From NCBI GenBank assembly GCA_036159515.1, contig JAYYEV010000003.1, positions 1 to 23,895 on the forward strand: a DNA stretch of 23,895 nt, given 5' to 3'. Both the position numbers and the translations under genes were made by a program. This document shows positions 16,427 to 23,895 of this stretch, piece by piece (position 1 is the first letter of the stretch; each line of letters opens with the position of its first letter). The notes beneath the pieces were generated by a model, which worked only from the letters and a program-made list of their open reading frames with translations, ran no database searches and was not told where the DNA came from. Source of the DNA: GCA-002727735 sp036159515 (GTDB lineage Bacteria > Bacteroidota > Bacteroidia > Flavobacteriales_D > Parvicellaceae).

Positions 16427-19400
16427 TTATCTACCTCCACTTTTCTTTACAGTTGATGAAGATCTTGATGTTGATTTAACTGGATTTGATTTTTTTACTG
16501 AAGTTGAGCGACTTCCTGACCTTGGTGGAACAGAAGTATTATTGTTTTTTCCCTCTTCCTTATATGTATTTGTATCTTCTTTTTCTTTGTTATTTCCTTT
16601 GATGGTGTTTATGGGTTTAAAAAAGGAATTGGTGTTTTCTTCTTCTGATTCAGGGTCAGAGATTGTATTCGTTTTATTTGAGTTGTTAAAATCAAAGGTT
16701 TTTTGCTGAATTACTGGCACTTCTTCAGGTTCTTCATCAAAATGCTCATAATAAAAATGAATGTATTTCGTAGCTGTGCCATAGCTGTTGGAAATCTTCA
16801 ATTCTACAGAAACCATTTCATTTGCTGGAAGAGCTACTTTACCTACAATTGTCCCGCTGCCGCTATTAAACTTGAGGTTACCCAAATCTGAAGGAGATGT
16901 GGAATATTCAAAAACCGTATTCTGATCAACATGATTTGCATATCCATCAATAAATACGGTCGGGGTTGTAGTATAAATAGGTCTTTTGTCTGTTGAAAAG
17001 CCTCCATATTTTCTCAATTTTATCACTGGAATTGTGCCTTTTTTTATTATTTCTATTCTGTTGTTCGTGCTTCCAGCTGAATTTGAAGCTTGTATCTCTA
17101 CTTCATTAACCCCGGCGTTAAGTGTAACGTCTACTAATAGTTTTTTATTGACATGGTCAAAATAAAAGGGTATACCATTGCCATCCAATAACACATTAAT
17201 ACTAGTCTTATCGCTTACATTTCGCACTACACCAATTATCTTTGCAGTATTAAGTGTGGTTTCATTGACGCCATTTTTATGAGAGGACACCACTATTTCA
17301 GGCTTATTAAGTACTTGTAAATACTCCAATTGTCCAGAAAAGGAGACGGGGTTACACCCATTGTTTGCTATAATATTAAAATCATTTAACCCTGTTCTAC
17401 AATTGAATAATGCATTAACATCTCCAGTTTGTGGGTCAAAGGAAAAAGTCTGTGGTACTCCATTTAACGTAATCTGAATTTGACTTTTTAAAGAAACCTC
17501 CTTTACGTTAAAAGAAATTATCTGCTTTGGTGAATTAACAATAGCCTTGTTTCTTCTTAGGTAAGGACTTACCCAATTTATAACGGGGTCTTGACAAGGG
17601 GGGGTGTTGCCAAAATTAAAAGTTATGGTTTCCGTGACTACCCCACAAGTGTTAAATGCCACAATTTCATATGTATGGGTGCCGGGATTTAAATTTAACG
17701 TAGTTACAAAATCACCCGTGTTTACGTCAAAATTATAACCTCGAATGTCCACACCGTTTTCTTTAAATCGGATTGTTTGTGTATGTAATATTTTAGCTGT
17801 AATTGAAACCATATTATTTGTTGTATTCACCGTATTTGTAGCTGGTGATACTAATTGGATATTTGGATTATTACATTCCACTGGTGTATAATGAATAGTA
17901 ATTGATTTTTGAGCTGTACCTGTGCTATTATATGCTTGAATATTAAATGTATTTACACCTGGAGATAACTGCAATTGACACTGAAAGTTTTGAGACATTG
18001 GGTTGAACAAAAACTGACGAGAAGGCACATTGTTTAAATATGCTGATGCATTTTCGTATTTATCAACATGCTTAATAGTTCCCCTAATCGATAAGAGATT
18101 ATTCGTAGTTGAAAAAATGTTTTCCTGAGGATACGAAATGTCAATTATTGGGGGTAGTAGGAGTTGTGCTTGTTGAAACTCAATAACTGCAATATCTTGA
18201 TCGGATCCAAAGCTGTTTTTCCCTTTTACCAACACATTATTTTTTCCTGGTGTAAGATTAAGGTTGACTTCTAACTGCTTTGAAGCTGGGTCAAAAGTAT
18301 AATTAGATAAGGTGTTATTATTTAATTTTAGCGTTATATCCGATCTACTGTTTACTCTAAGCAACACTGCCTTAACGTTTATATTTTGATGTTGACTTAT
18401 GAACGGATTTGTTGACGGTTCGATAATATTTACATCTGGTGGTTGTTGATTAGAAAGATCTTGATGAACAATAATTACTCTATCATCGTCTGAACCTACC
18501 TCATTTTCCACCTGTACATAAACTGGATTATTTCCATTATGTAAAAGAGCCTTAAAACGAATTTCACCATTGCTTGGTATAAAATCAAATGGAACGGATT
18601 GGTTATTTACCGTTACTTTATTTATTTGCTGTATCCTAGTGATGTTGGTACGAGCCTTTACATTATAAAATTGATCTCGTGTAAAGAGTGTGTCTAGTAT
18701 TGGGTCTATGATATCTACTTGAGGTGGTGTAGGTACCTTATATACGATTTCTCTTGATGAGCTGTCTCTTCCAAAATCATTTTTGGCTTTTATCACTACT
18801 TTATTTATTCCCTGTTGTAGTATTACGTCTGTTGAGAAAATGTTTGTAGAAGGATTAAACAAAAACTGAGTTGAAGCACTTCCGTTATAGAAAAATTGAA
18901 TGTCTGATTTTTGACTTACATTTAATACGAATGAGGTGATATTTTGTTGTTGATCTTGAGTTTCGGTTAATGAACTAAAAGGGTGTGTTATATCCACAAC
19001 GGGAGGGGAACCGATAATTCGTCTTTTATAAATGATGATGGTTTCATCTTGATCAAAACCATGGTCATTTACAGCCTTAATTTTAAATACATTTGCTCCT
19101 GGCTGTAATTCCACATTATATAATAACCTTCTTTGAGCTCTATCAAATTGAAAATTATTTCTGCTAATAATTATGCCATTGTGGGTGAGCGTAATTTGTG
19201 GTTTAGTCTCTACATGATAGATTCTTGCTTGTAAGTGAAATAAACTACCATGTACTTCCAAATTATAATGTGATGGATTGGTAATATTTACTGTTGGTGG
19301 AGCACCTGTGCTGGAATAAGAAATTTCATCCGTATTTTGATTGGAAGTATTTCCCGTTCCTGTGCTTGTGGTTGGGGTTGTGGGGGTAGTTGGCTTAATG

Positions 19401-20254
19401 GTCTCTTCTTCTACATTTTCTTCGATGTAAGACTGCCTTATTCCTCTATTACGGAAAATATCAAAATTAATTCTGAATGCCGTATAATGATATTTGTCAT
19501 TTATATTATCATCATTAAACCCATTGATTTCACTGTTTAATGCATAGGTAATCTTATGTTCGAGTCCTACAGAAAAAGAGGGAGACAGCTGATATCCAAC
19601 ACCTATCCCCAGAGAGGGCATAAACTTCAGTTGATTTGTCATCACCACTGTTTCAAACTCCATGTCACTCTCCCTTTTAATTTGTCTTGCAAAACTGCGG
19701 TCATCATTACCTGGATTAAAATTTGAATAATTGTAAGGAACTTGACCATTTAAATAATCGGCCTTAACACGATAATCAACAATTCCTAGTCCTCCAAATC
19801 CGTACAATAAAATACCTGTTTTTTCTCTTAATTTATGCAAAGAAAGTACCCCTTCTAGACTAAATTCATTTAGATCCATCCTGTAATTTTTATACGCTTG
19901 GGCTGATATGTATTGTTGATAGAAGGGATTCAGATTATGAACGGAGTCTAAAGTGGTTGTCCAACCGTAATTTACACCCCTTAAATATCTAAATCTTAAA
20001 TCTAAAGCGAAAAATCGATTTCCTGGAAAATAGGCAACAGTCTTACCAAATGTAAAACCACCACTTAACTGAGCAAAGGGTTGAGCATAGTTCGTGTCGT
20101 TTTCGATCATTACCAACTCTTTCTCCTGCCAAGTTCCACCTGTGTTAAATCCCAAGTTCCATCCTGTATCATCAATATAATTTACGTATTGTGAGGAGGT
20201 TGTACCGTGCAATAAAAGACCTACAAAAAATAAAACGTAAAATTTAATGTTCAT
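16427..20254 (-). CDS. Outer-membrane barrel protein with nine Ig-like repeats and charged tail
   Basis: I do not recognise a named family for this 1275-residue protein. Seen: signal peptide (1-21); a segment (about 31-270) with eight amphipathic beta-strand candidates, such as GWNLGFNTGG, FFALDLRFRYL, GILLYGFGGLGIVDYRV and YHYTAFRINFDIF, fitting an OmpA-size barrel; a Thr/Pro-rich linker (about 284-300); nine Ig-like repeats of about 95 residues (318-1172); and a 100-residue tail that is acidic (EEPEEVP, ESEEE), then Ser/Lys/Arg-rich to the last residue. No T9SS sorting domain, lipobox or OmpA peptidoglycan domain is evident. The repeats could stand outside the cell, as in inverse autotransporters, or lie in the periplasm. 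The nearest gene, pdxA, is unrelated; the divergent neighbour is a T9SS cargo. Confidence 0.88.
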   Translation of the reverse strand: MNIKFYVLFFVGLLLHGTTSSQYVNYIDDTGWNLGFNTGGTWQEKELVMIENDTNYAQPFAQLSGGFTFGKTVAYFPGNRFFALDLRFRYLRGVNYGWTTTLDSVHNLNPFYQQYISAQAYKNYRMDLNEFSLEGVLSLHKLREKTGILLYGFGGLGIVDYRVKADYLNGQVPYNYSNFNPGNDDRSFARQIKRESDMEFETVVMTNQLKFMPSLGIGVGYQLSPSFSVGLEHKITYALNSEINGFNDDNINDKYHYTAFRINFDIFRNRGIRQSYIEENVEEETIKPTTPTTPTTSTGTGNTSNQNTDEISYSSTGAPPTVNITNPSHYNLEVHGSLFHLQARIYHVETKPQITLTHNGIIISRNNFQFDRAQRRLLYNVELQPGANVFKIKAVNDHGFDQDETIIIYKRRIIGSPPVVDITHPFSSLTETQDQQQNITSFVLNVSQKSDIQFFYNGSASTQFLFNPSTNIFSTDVILQQGINKVVIKAKNDFGRDSSSREIVYKVPTPPQVDIIDPILDTLFTRDQFYNVKARTNITRIQQINKVTVNNQSVPFDFIPSNGEIRFKALLHNGNNPVYVQVENEVGSDDDRVIIVHQDLSNQQPPDVNIIEPSTNPFISQHQNINVKAVLLRVNSRSDITLKLNNNTLSNYTFDPASKQLEVNLNLTPGKNNVLVKGKNSFGSDQDIAVIEFQQAQLLLPPIIDISYPQENIFSTTNNLLSIRGTIKHVDKYENASAYLNNVPSRQFLFNPMSQNFQCQLQLSPGVNTFNIQAYNSTGTAQKSITIHYTPVECNNPNIQLVSPATNTVNTTNNMVSITAKILHTQTIRFKENGVDIRGYNFDVNTGDFVTTLNLNPGTHTYEIVAFNTCGVVTETITFNFGNTPPCQDPVINWVSPYLRRNKAIVNSPKQIISFNVKEVSLKSQIQITLNGVPQTFSFDPQTGDVNALFNCRTGLNDFNIIANNGCNPVSFSGQLEYLQVLNKPEIVVSSHKNGVNETTLNTAKIIGVVRNVSDKTSINVLLDGNGIPFYFDHVNKKLLVDVTLNAGVNEVEIQASNSAGSTNNRIEIIKKGTIPVIKLRKYGGFSTDKRPIYTTTPTVFIDGYANHVDQNTVFEYSTSPSDLGNLKFNSGSGTIVGKVALPANEMVSVELKISNSYGTATKYIHFYYEHFDEEPEEVPVIQQKTFDFNNSNKTNTISDPESEEENTNSFFKPINTIKGNNKEKEDTNTYKEEGKNNNTSVPPRSGSRSTSVKKSNPVKSTSRSSSTVKKSGGR
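16739..19303 (-). repeat. Nine tandem Ig-like repeats in the barrel protein
   Basis: Each unit of about 95 codons follows the same pattern: PPxVxIxxP at the start, a strand ending in V/I-x-x-V near the first third, then NG/NN, FxFxPxT/S, L-x-PG-x-N-x-x-x-I-x-A-x-N-x-x-G, and an I-x-Y end. Starts are near residues 318, 416, 509, 604, 700, 791, 886, 981 and 1074. Units are divergent in sequence, so this is an old domain array rather than recent DNA duplication. Cysteines occur only in units 5-7 (759, 794, 870, 887, 952, 967). Confidence 0.85.
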
Positions 20255-20354
20255 AATTTTATTTTATCATTTATTAACATATATCATGCCAATGTATTTT
20301 TTTCTAGATTAGCAGACGCTATAAAAAGTGTAATCAAGAATATCCACTAAAATA

Positions 20355-21398
20355 ATGCATCAAAGACATTTTTATCTAATTTATATCCTTGTTTTTGGAC
20401 TTTTTTTTTCTGGATATAGCCAAAGTCCTTTAAATGATGACTGTAATAATCCCGCTCCATTGTGTTTTGATGAATGGGTTAAGGGTTCAAACTACAATGC
20501 AACAACTCAAATATGTGATCAATGTAGTGATTGGAGCAACGATAACAATTGTTTTGAACTTCAAAATACAGTTTGGTTTAATTTTTTAACCAATGAAAGA
20601 GGAGGTAGTGCTACCATTAAAATCAAAAATATACAATGTAATGGTGACACAAATAATACATACTATAATCAGCTGGAGGCAGTGGTGCTAAGAGCAGACA
20701 CCAACTGCGTTCACACCTCTTATGAATTTATTTCTAATTGTCAAAATGGTGCAAACGTAATTACATTTGAATTTACCAACTTATCTCCTGAGCAAGAATA
20801 TATATTAGTGGTAGATGGAAGTGTAAATCCAATGGACAGCTCAATATTGCCTGCCTCTTGCGAATTCGAAGTGGCAGCATATGGAAATGCTGTAGACCCT
20901 TTTGTTGATGCCGGTCAAGATGTATTTACAGCGCCTAATGTAGATGCTTCTCTATCGGGGTCTGGATATGGAAACCCTTCATGGTATCCTGATAACAATA
21001 TAACCAATTCATCTATTTTTAACCCTATGGTTTTTCTTGACATGAATACCTTATTCGAATTGACTATTACTCAAGAAATAGGATGTTCTTACACCGATCA
21101 AGTTATGGTTTATGTACAAGAACCTCTAGAAATTTTCAATACCATTACGCCAAACAACGATGGTTTTAATGATACTTGGAAAATCAAAAAAATTGAAAGC
21201 TATCCACTTTGTAAAGTAAGTATTTTTAGTAGATGGGGGCAACGTTTGTACTATAATATTGGTTATCCCGAAAATAAGCAATGGGACGGTACTTATAACG
21301 GAAAAGAATTGCCTTCAGGGACATATTATTATGTTATTGAAACCAGCTCCAATATTGGAGAATCGACTTACAGTGGGTATATAAATCTATTGCGGTAA
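20355..21398 (+). CDS. T9SS type B secreted protein
   Basis: A 347-residue secreted cargo. Signal peptide 1-22 (ending GYSQS), then a Cys-rich N-terminal domain opening with NDDCNNPAPLCFDEWVKGSN and several CxxC-like pairs, a beta-rich middle region, and a type B sorting domain (261-347). The sorting domain has FNTITPNNDGFNDTW, SIFSRWGQRLYY, WDGTYNGKELPSGTYYYVIE and a terminal GYINLLR. The N-terminal domain resembles the carbohydrate-binding-like modules common in Flavobacteriales T9SS proteins, but its ligand is unknown. The PorP/SprF gene begins 8 bases downstream, so the two appear co-expressed, as type B cargo often is with its own PorP/SprF-like partner. The 100-base upstream gap has only one-mismatch -7 boxes. 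Confidence 0.92.
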   Translation: MHQRHFYLIYILVFGLFFSGYSQSPLNDDCNNPAPLCFDEWVKGSNYNATTQICDQCSDWSNDNNCFELQNTVWFNFLTNERGGSATIKIKNIQCNGDTNNTYYNQLEAVVLRADTNCVHTSYEFISNCQNGANVITFEFTNLSPEQEYILVVDGSVNPMDSSILPASCEFEVAAYGNAVDPFVDAGQDVFTAPNVDASLSGSGYGNPSWYPDNNITNSSIFNPMVFLDMNTLFELTITQEIGCSYTDQVMVYVQEPLEIFNTITPNNDGFNDTWKIKKIESYPLCKVSIFSRWGQRLYYNIGYPENKQWDGTYNGKELPSGTYYYVIETSSNIGESTYSGYINLLR

Positions 21399-21406
21399 AA
21401 TTGAGA

Positions 21407-22354
21407 ATGATTATTCCTTTCATAGTATTTTCTTTAACCGTTGGTATTGTGTGTAACAATTCCATTACCGCACAACAAGAAGCTCAGTTCAGTAATTTTG
21501 TGGCTAATGCTATCTTTTACAACCCTGCGGTAGTAGGAGGAAAAGATTGTTTAGAGTTGAAATCTGGTTACCGAAATCAATGGATAGGTATAGATGGGGC
21601 TCCAAGGACAACATTTTTAAGTTTTTCCACATCAGTAATAAATCCTACACGACTTTTTTCTGAATCACATATTGGCTTGGGAGGATATTTCCAAGACGAA
21701 TCATTTGGTTCATTTAAAAAAACCACATTTAATTTATCATATTCTTACTCTTTCTTGATAAAGCCTAAAGTGACTTTTGCTTTTGGTATTCATGCCGGAA
21801 TACAACAATTAGGAATTGATGCTGGAAGTATACATCTATTTCAAAGAAATGATCCAATCTTAGACGGTTCAGGAAAAATTGTATTGGTGCCTGATGGGGG
21901 AGTAGGATGTTTTTTTGAAAATGACGATTGGTATGTAGGATATAGCTTAAAAAACATGGTAATGAACAATTGGCAAAACTTAATAATAAGTGAAGATTCC
22001 CGTTTGAATATTCATCATTTTCTAATGACTGGAAAGCGATTTTATGGGAAAAAACTAAATTTTGTTCCAAACTTAATCGTAAAACATGCGGGAAGAAGTA
22101 TCCCTGCAGCAGACATTAACTTCAATTTCGAATATAAAAACCTACTTAATGTTGGTGTTTCGTATAGAAATTTTGATGCTTTTTCAGCTCTTTTTCATCT
22201 CAATATTTTAGATCACATAAATCTATATTATGCTTACGATATTACAACTTCCAACATTCAAAAAATGGGCTCGAATACGCATGAATTCATTGTTAGCTAT
22301 AAAAATTGCCCTAACAGAATAAAAGGCCCATCAACATGTCCTTTATTTTACTAA
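21407..22354 (+). CDS. PorP/SprF-family outer membrane protein
   Basis: Members of this family are outer-membrane barrels needed for secretion or anchoring of type B T9SS cargo such as SprB. From the ATG at 21407 the product has 315 residues: signal peptide (about 1-22), then the family hallmarks QFSNFVANAIFYNPAVVGG and YRNQWIGIDGAPRTTFLSFS, IGLGGYFQDESFGSF, a YSYSF strand and a beta-rich remainder ending in an aromatic residue. An in-frame TTG six bases upstream is possible but the ATG is preferred. It lies between a type B cargo gene and a SprB-repeat gene on the same strand, which indicates a partner role for one or both. A small hairpin follows at 22357-22377. Confidence 0.94.
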   Translation: MIIPFIVFSLTVGIVCNNSITAQQEAQFSNFVANAIFYNPAVVGGKDCLELKSGYRNQWIGIDGAPRTTFLSFSTSVINPTRLFSESHIGLGGYFQDESFGSFKKTTFNLSYSYSFLIKPKVTFAFGIHAGIQQLGIDAGSIHLFQRNDPILDGSGKIVLVPDGGVGCFFENDDWYVGYSLKNMVMNNWQNLIISEDSRLNIHHFLMTGKRFYGKKLNFVPNLIVKHAGRSIPAADINFNFEYKNLLNVGVSYRNFDAFSALFHLNILDHINLYYAYDITTSNIQKMGSNTHEFIVSYKNCPNRIKGPSTCPLFY

Positions 22355-22356
22355 CT

Positions 22357-22377
22357 AAACCTTAGTAATGAAGGTTT
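22357..22377 (+). other. Small hairpin after the PorP/SprF gene
   Basis: AAACCTT-agtaatg-AAGGTTT is a perfect 7-bp inverted repeat just after the stop codon. No T-tract follows, so it is not a standard intrinsic terminator; it may mark an mRNA end or be chance. The rest of the 168-base gap up to 22522 holds no convincing promoter box. Confidence 0.35.
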
Positions 22378-22522
22378 CGTCATAATATTAGATTATTTGG
22401 GCAACTTTTACTTCTTTAATTACGTCTTTTTATTTATTTTCAACAATGAATGTTACTTTTCAACAAATTATGGGAACCAATTGTGGAATTTTGCGTAAAG
22501 GGAAAACTTAATTAAGGATAAG

Positions 22523-23895
22523 GTGGCAGTATATAGGCATTTACATAGAGTAAGTTTATTACTTTTTTTATCATCCATTTTTTGCTTGTATGCGTTTAAA
22601 ACCGTTCAAGCACAATGTAATACCATAAACTTTACGGTTAGCGTTACTTCAGATTACAATGGTGCTTCAGTTTCTTGCCCAAATGCTTGTGACGGTGAAA
22701 TCACAGTAAATGTTACCTCTGCTGGGGGTCCGTTTGGTTATACCTTAGAAGAACAATCAACAGGAAACATAACCGTCCAATCCAATCCTGTTTTTAGCAA
22801 TTTATGTGGGTCCGGAAACTACACTATTACTGTAACAGATACTTCACAGAACGTAATCCCCAATATCTTTTGGTGTGAATCTTCTCAGGGTATTGCCATT
22901 AATGATCCACTATTACCCAATCCAAGTTTTGGATTCCAACAAGCGCCAACATGTGCAGATAGTTGTGACGGAATTTTGCAAGGGTCTGGATCATTAGGAA
23001 CTGGTCAACTGACTTTGTCATGGCCTGAACTTGGTTTGTCAGGTCCTGCTGGCAACAACAACTATTTTCTATTTGATCTTTGTAGTGGCTCATATCTGTT
23101 ACAAGTTACCGATGAAAATGGCTGTTTTGATACCCTACGTCAGGTAGTTGTACAACCTCCTTCCATTTTTAGTAACATTTCGCTTACGGATGCTTTGTGT
23201 GACGGAGATTGTAATGGTAGCGCTGTTGCATCTGGATCTGGGGGTAATGGGGGCCCATTCGCTTACTCATGGGATAATGTGCCTTCTTCTGGGGGAATAA
23301 GCAATACAAATGCAGCGAATGGGTTGTGTGATAACACATCGTATACATTACACATGGAGGATAATCAAAATTGCCCTTACGATACCACTTTTAATACTAT
23401 TGATGTCATTCCAATTAGCATTGGTATTGCCTCTACTCAGGATGCGTCATGTTCATATTCGGATGATGGATCAATTACTATTACCGTTAATGGAGGTACT
23501 GGAAATTACACCAGTATTCAGTGGTTCGGAGGTAGCGTGATAGGTTCTGGCATAAACACAGGCGTTACTGGGCTAACAAACAATAGCCTTTTTGCAGATT
23601 CAGCATATTATGTGGTAGTAACAGATAACAATAATTGTACGCAAGAACTTCCAATGCCCGTGCTATCTTCTCCGGGAGAGATTGATATTAGTGGTACACC
23701 CAATGATATTCTTTGTAATGGGGATGCAAATGGTAGTATTTCTATTACAGCGACAGGAGGTAATGGAACCCTTACTGCTGCATGGACCACATTAGTTCCA
23801 GGTTCTGGAATTGTTCCGGGTGATGAAGATCAAACTGGTCTAAGCGGTGGTACATATAAGGTAGTTATCACCGATAACAACGGTTGTCAAGATTC
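22523..23895 (+). CDS. SprB-repeat adhesin, N-terminal part (runs off the window)
   Basis: An open frame from GTG at 22523 to the window end (457 codons, no stop) encodes the beginning of a large surface adhesin. A signal peptide of about 31 residues (VSLLLFLSSIFCLYAF...TVQAQC) is followed by at least five SprB-type repeats. Each has a Cys/Gly-rich start such as SCPNACDGEITV, TCADSCDGIL, LCDGDCNGSA or LCNGDANGSISI, and ends in YxxxVTDxNGC. SprB itself is the mobile gliding adhesin moved along the Flavobacterium surface; this family needs T9SS and PorP/SprF. No in-frame ATG lies upstream before the stop codon at 22496. A 21-codon open frame (22446-22511) precedes it. The missing 3' end would be expected to carry a type B sorting domain. 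Confidence 0.9.
   Translation, partial: MAVYRHLHRVSLLLFLSSIFCLYAFKTVQAQCNTINFTVSVTSDYNGASVSCPNACDGEITVNVTSAGGPFGYTLEEQSTGNITVQSNPVFSNLCGSGNYTITVTDTSQNVIPNIFWCESSQGIAINDPLLPNPSFGFQQAPTCADSCDGILQGSGSLGTGQLTLSWPELGLSGPAGNNNYFLFDLCSGSYLLQVTDENGCFDTLRQVVVQPPSIFSNISLTDALCDGDCNGSAVASGSGGNGGPFAYSWDNVPSSGGISNTNAANGLCDNTSYTLHMEDNQNCPYDTTFNTIDVIPISIGIASTQDASCSYSDDGSITITVNGGTGNYTSIQWFGGSVIGSGINTGVTGLTNNSLFADSAYYVVVTDNNNCTQELPMPVLSSPGEIDISGTPNDILCNGDANGSISITATGGNGTLTAAWTTLVPGSGIVPGDEDQTGLSGGTYKVVITDNNGCQD
22661..23895 (+). repeat. SprB repeats 1-5 (last one cut)
   Basis: Five Cys- and Gly-rich units of about 75-90 codons begin near 22661, 22926, 23176, 23416 and 23677. The shared plan is a polar strand, C-x(2-4)-C/D-G, G-G-x-G-x-Y/L-x-x-x-W, a GL-x-x-x-Y turn and VTDxNGC. 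Units differ clearly in sequence. The fifth ends at NGCQD, where the window stops. Confidence 0.85.

Noticed and set aside
1..23895. tRNA, rRNA, CRISPR array, insertion sequence or prophage
   Set aside because: No transposase, integrase, short regularly spaced repeat or recognisable RNA gene was seen; gaps are short and coding density is high.

Overview
The window reads as a chromosomal segment of an AT-rich member of the Bacteroidota, most likely Flavobacteriales. Supporting evidence: genes lack Shine-Dalgarno leaders; two Bacteroidota-type -7 boxes (TAnnTTTG) sit in one divergent gap; there are type B type IX secretion (T9SS) C-terminal domains, a PorP/SprF-family protein, SprB repeats and a TonB-dependent receptor. 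A more Crocinitomicaceae/Cryomorphaceae-like placement is only an impression from the surface-protein style.

Region by region. (1) 1-3888: the tail of an F-type ATP synthase operon, atpE-atpF-atpH-atpA-atpG, with a 12-bp hairpin between atpE and atpF and a strong intrinsic terminator after atpG. The beta and epsilon genes are not here. (2) 3892-8445: a tightly overlapping + strand run of an NtrY-like membrane histidine kinase, recO and a TonB-dependent receptor; two of the three use TTG starts. (3) 8434-10876: a - strand run hemW, cyclase-family hydrolase, Lrp/AsnC regulator. (4) 10903-12052: a palindrome, then a biotin carrier protein overlapping a YceI-like lipoprotein. (5) 12036-15331: a - strand pair in which a large T9SS type B surface protein is followed, with a 1-base stop/start overlap, by riboflavin synthase. 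(6) 15425-16417: pdxA of pyridoxal phosphate synthesis. (7) 16427-20254: a 1275-residue protein with a signal peptide, a predicted 8-stranded outer-membrane barrel, nine Ig-like repeats and a charged tail. (8) 20355-23895: a T9SS type B cargo, a PorP/SprF-family outer membrane protein and the first 457 codons of a SprB-repeat adhesin that runs off the window.

How they fit together. The left third is housekeeping energy and repair functions. The right half is dominated by cell-surface construction: two T9SS cargo proteins, a PorP/SprF partner and a SprB-like adhesin, pointing to adhesion or gliding. The least conventional item is the barrel plus Ig-repeat protein: its order (N-terminal barrel, long C-terminal Ig stalk) resembles inverse autotransporters, but the barrel looks OmpA-sized and no T9SS sorting domain is present, so its topology and export route are open. 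Functions rest on motifs read by eye; no database search was made.
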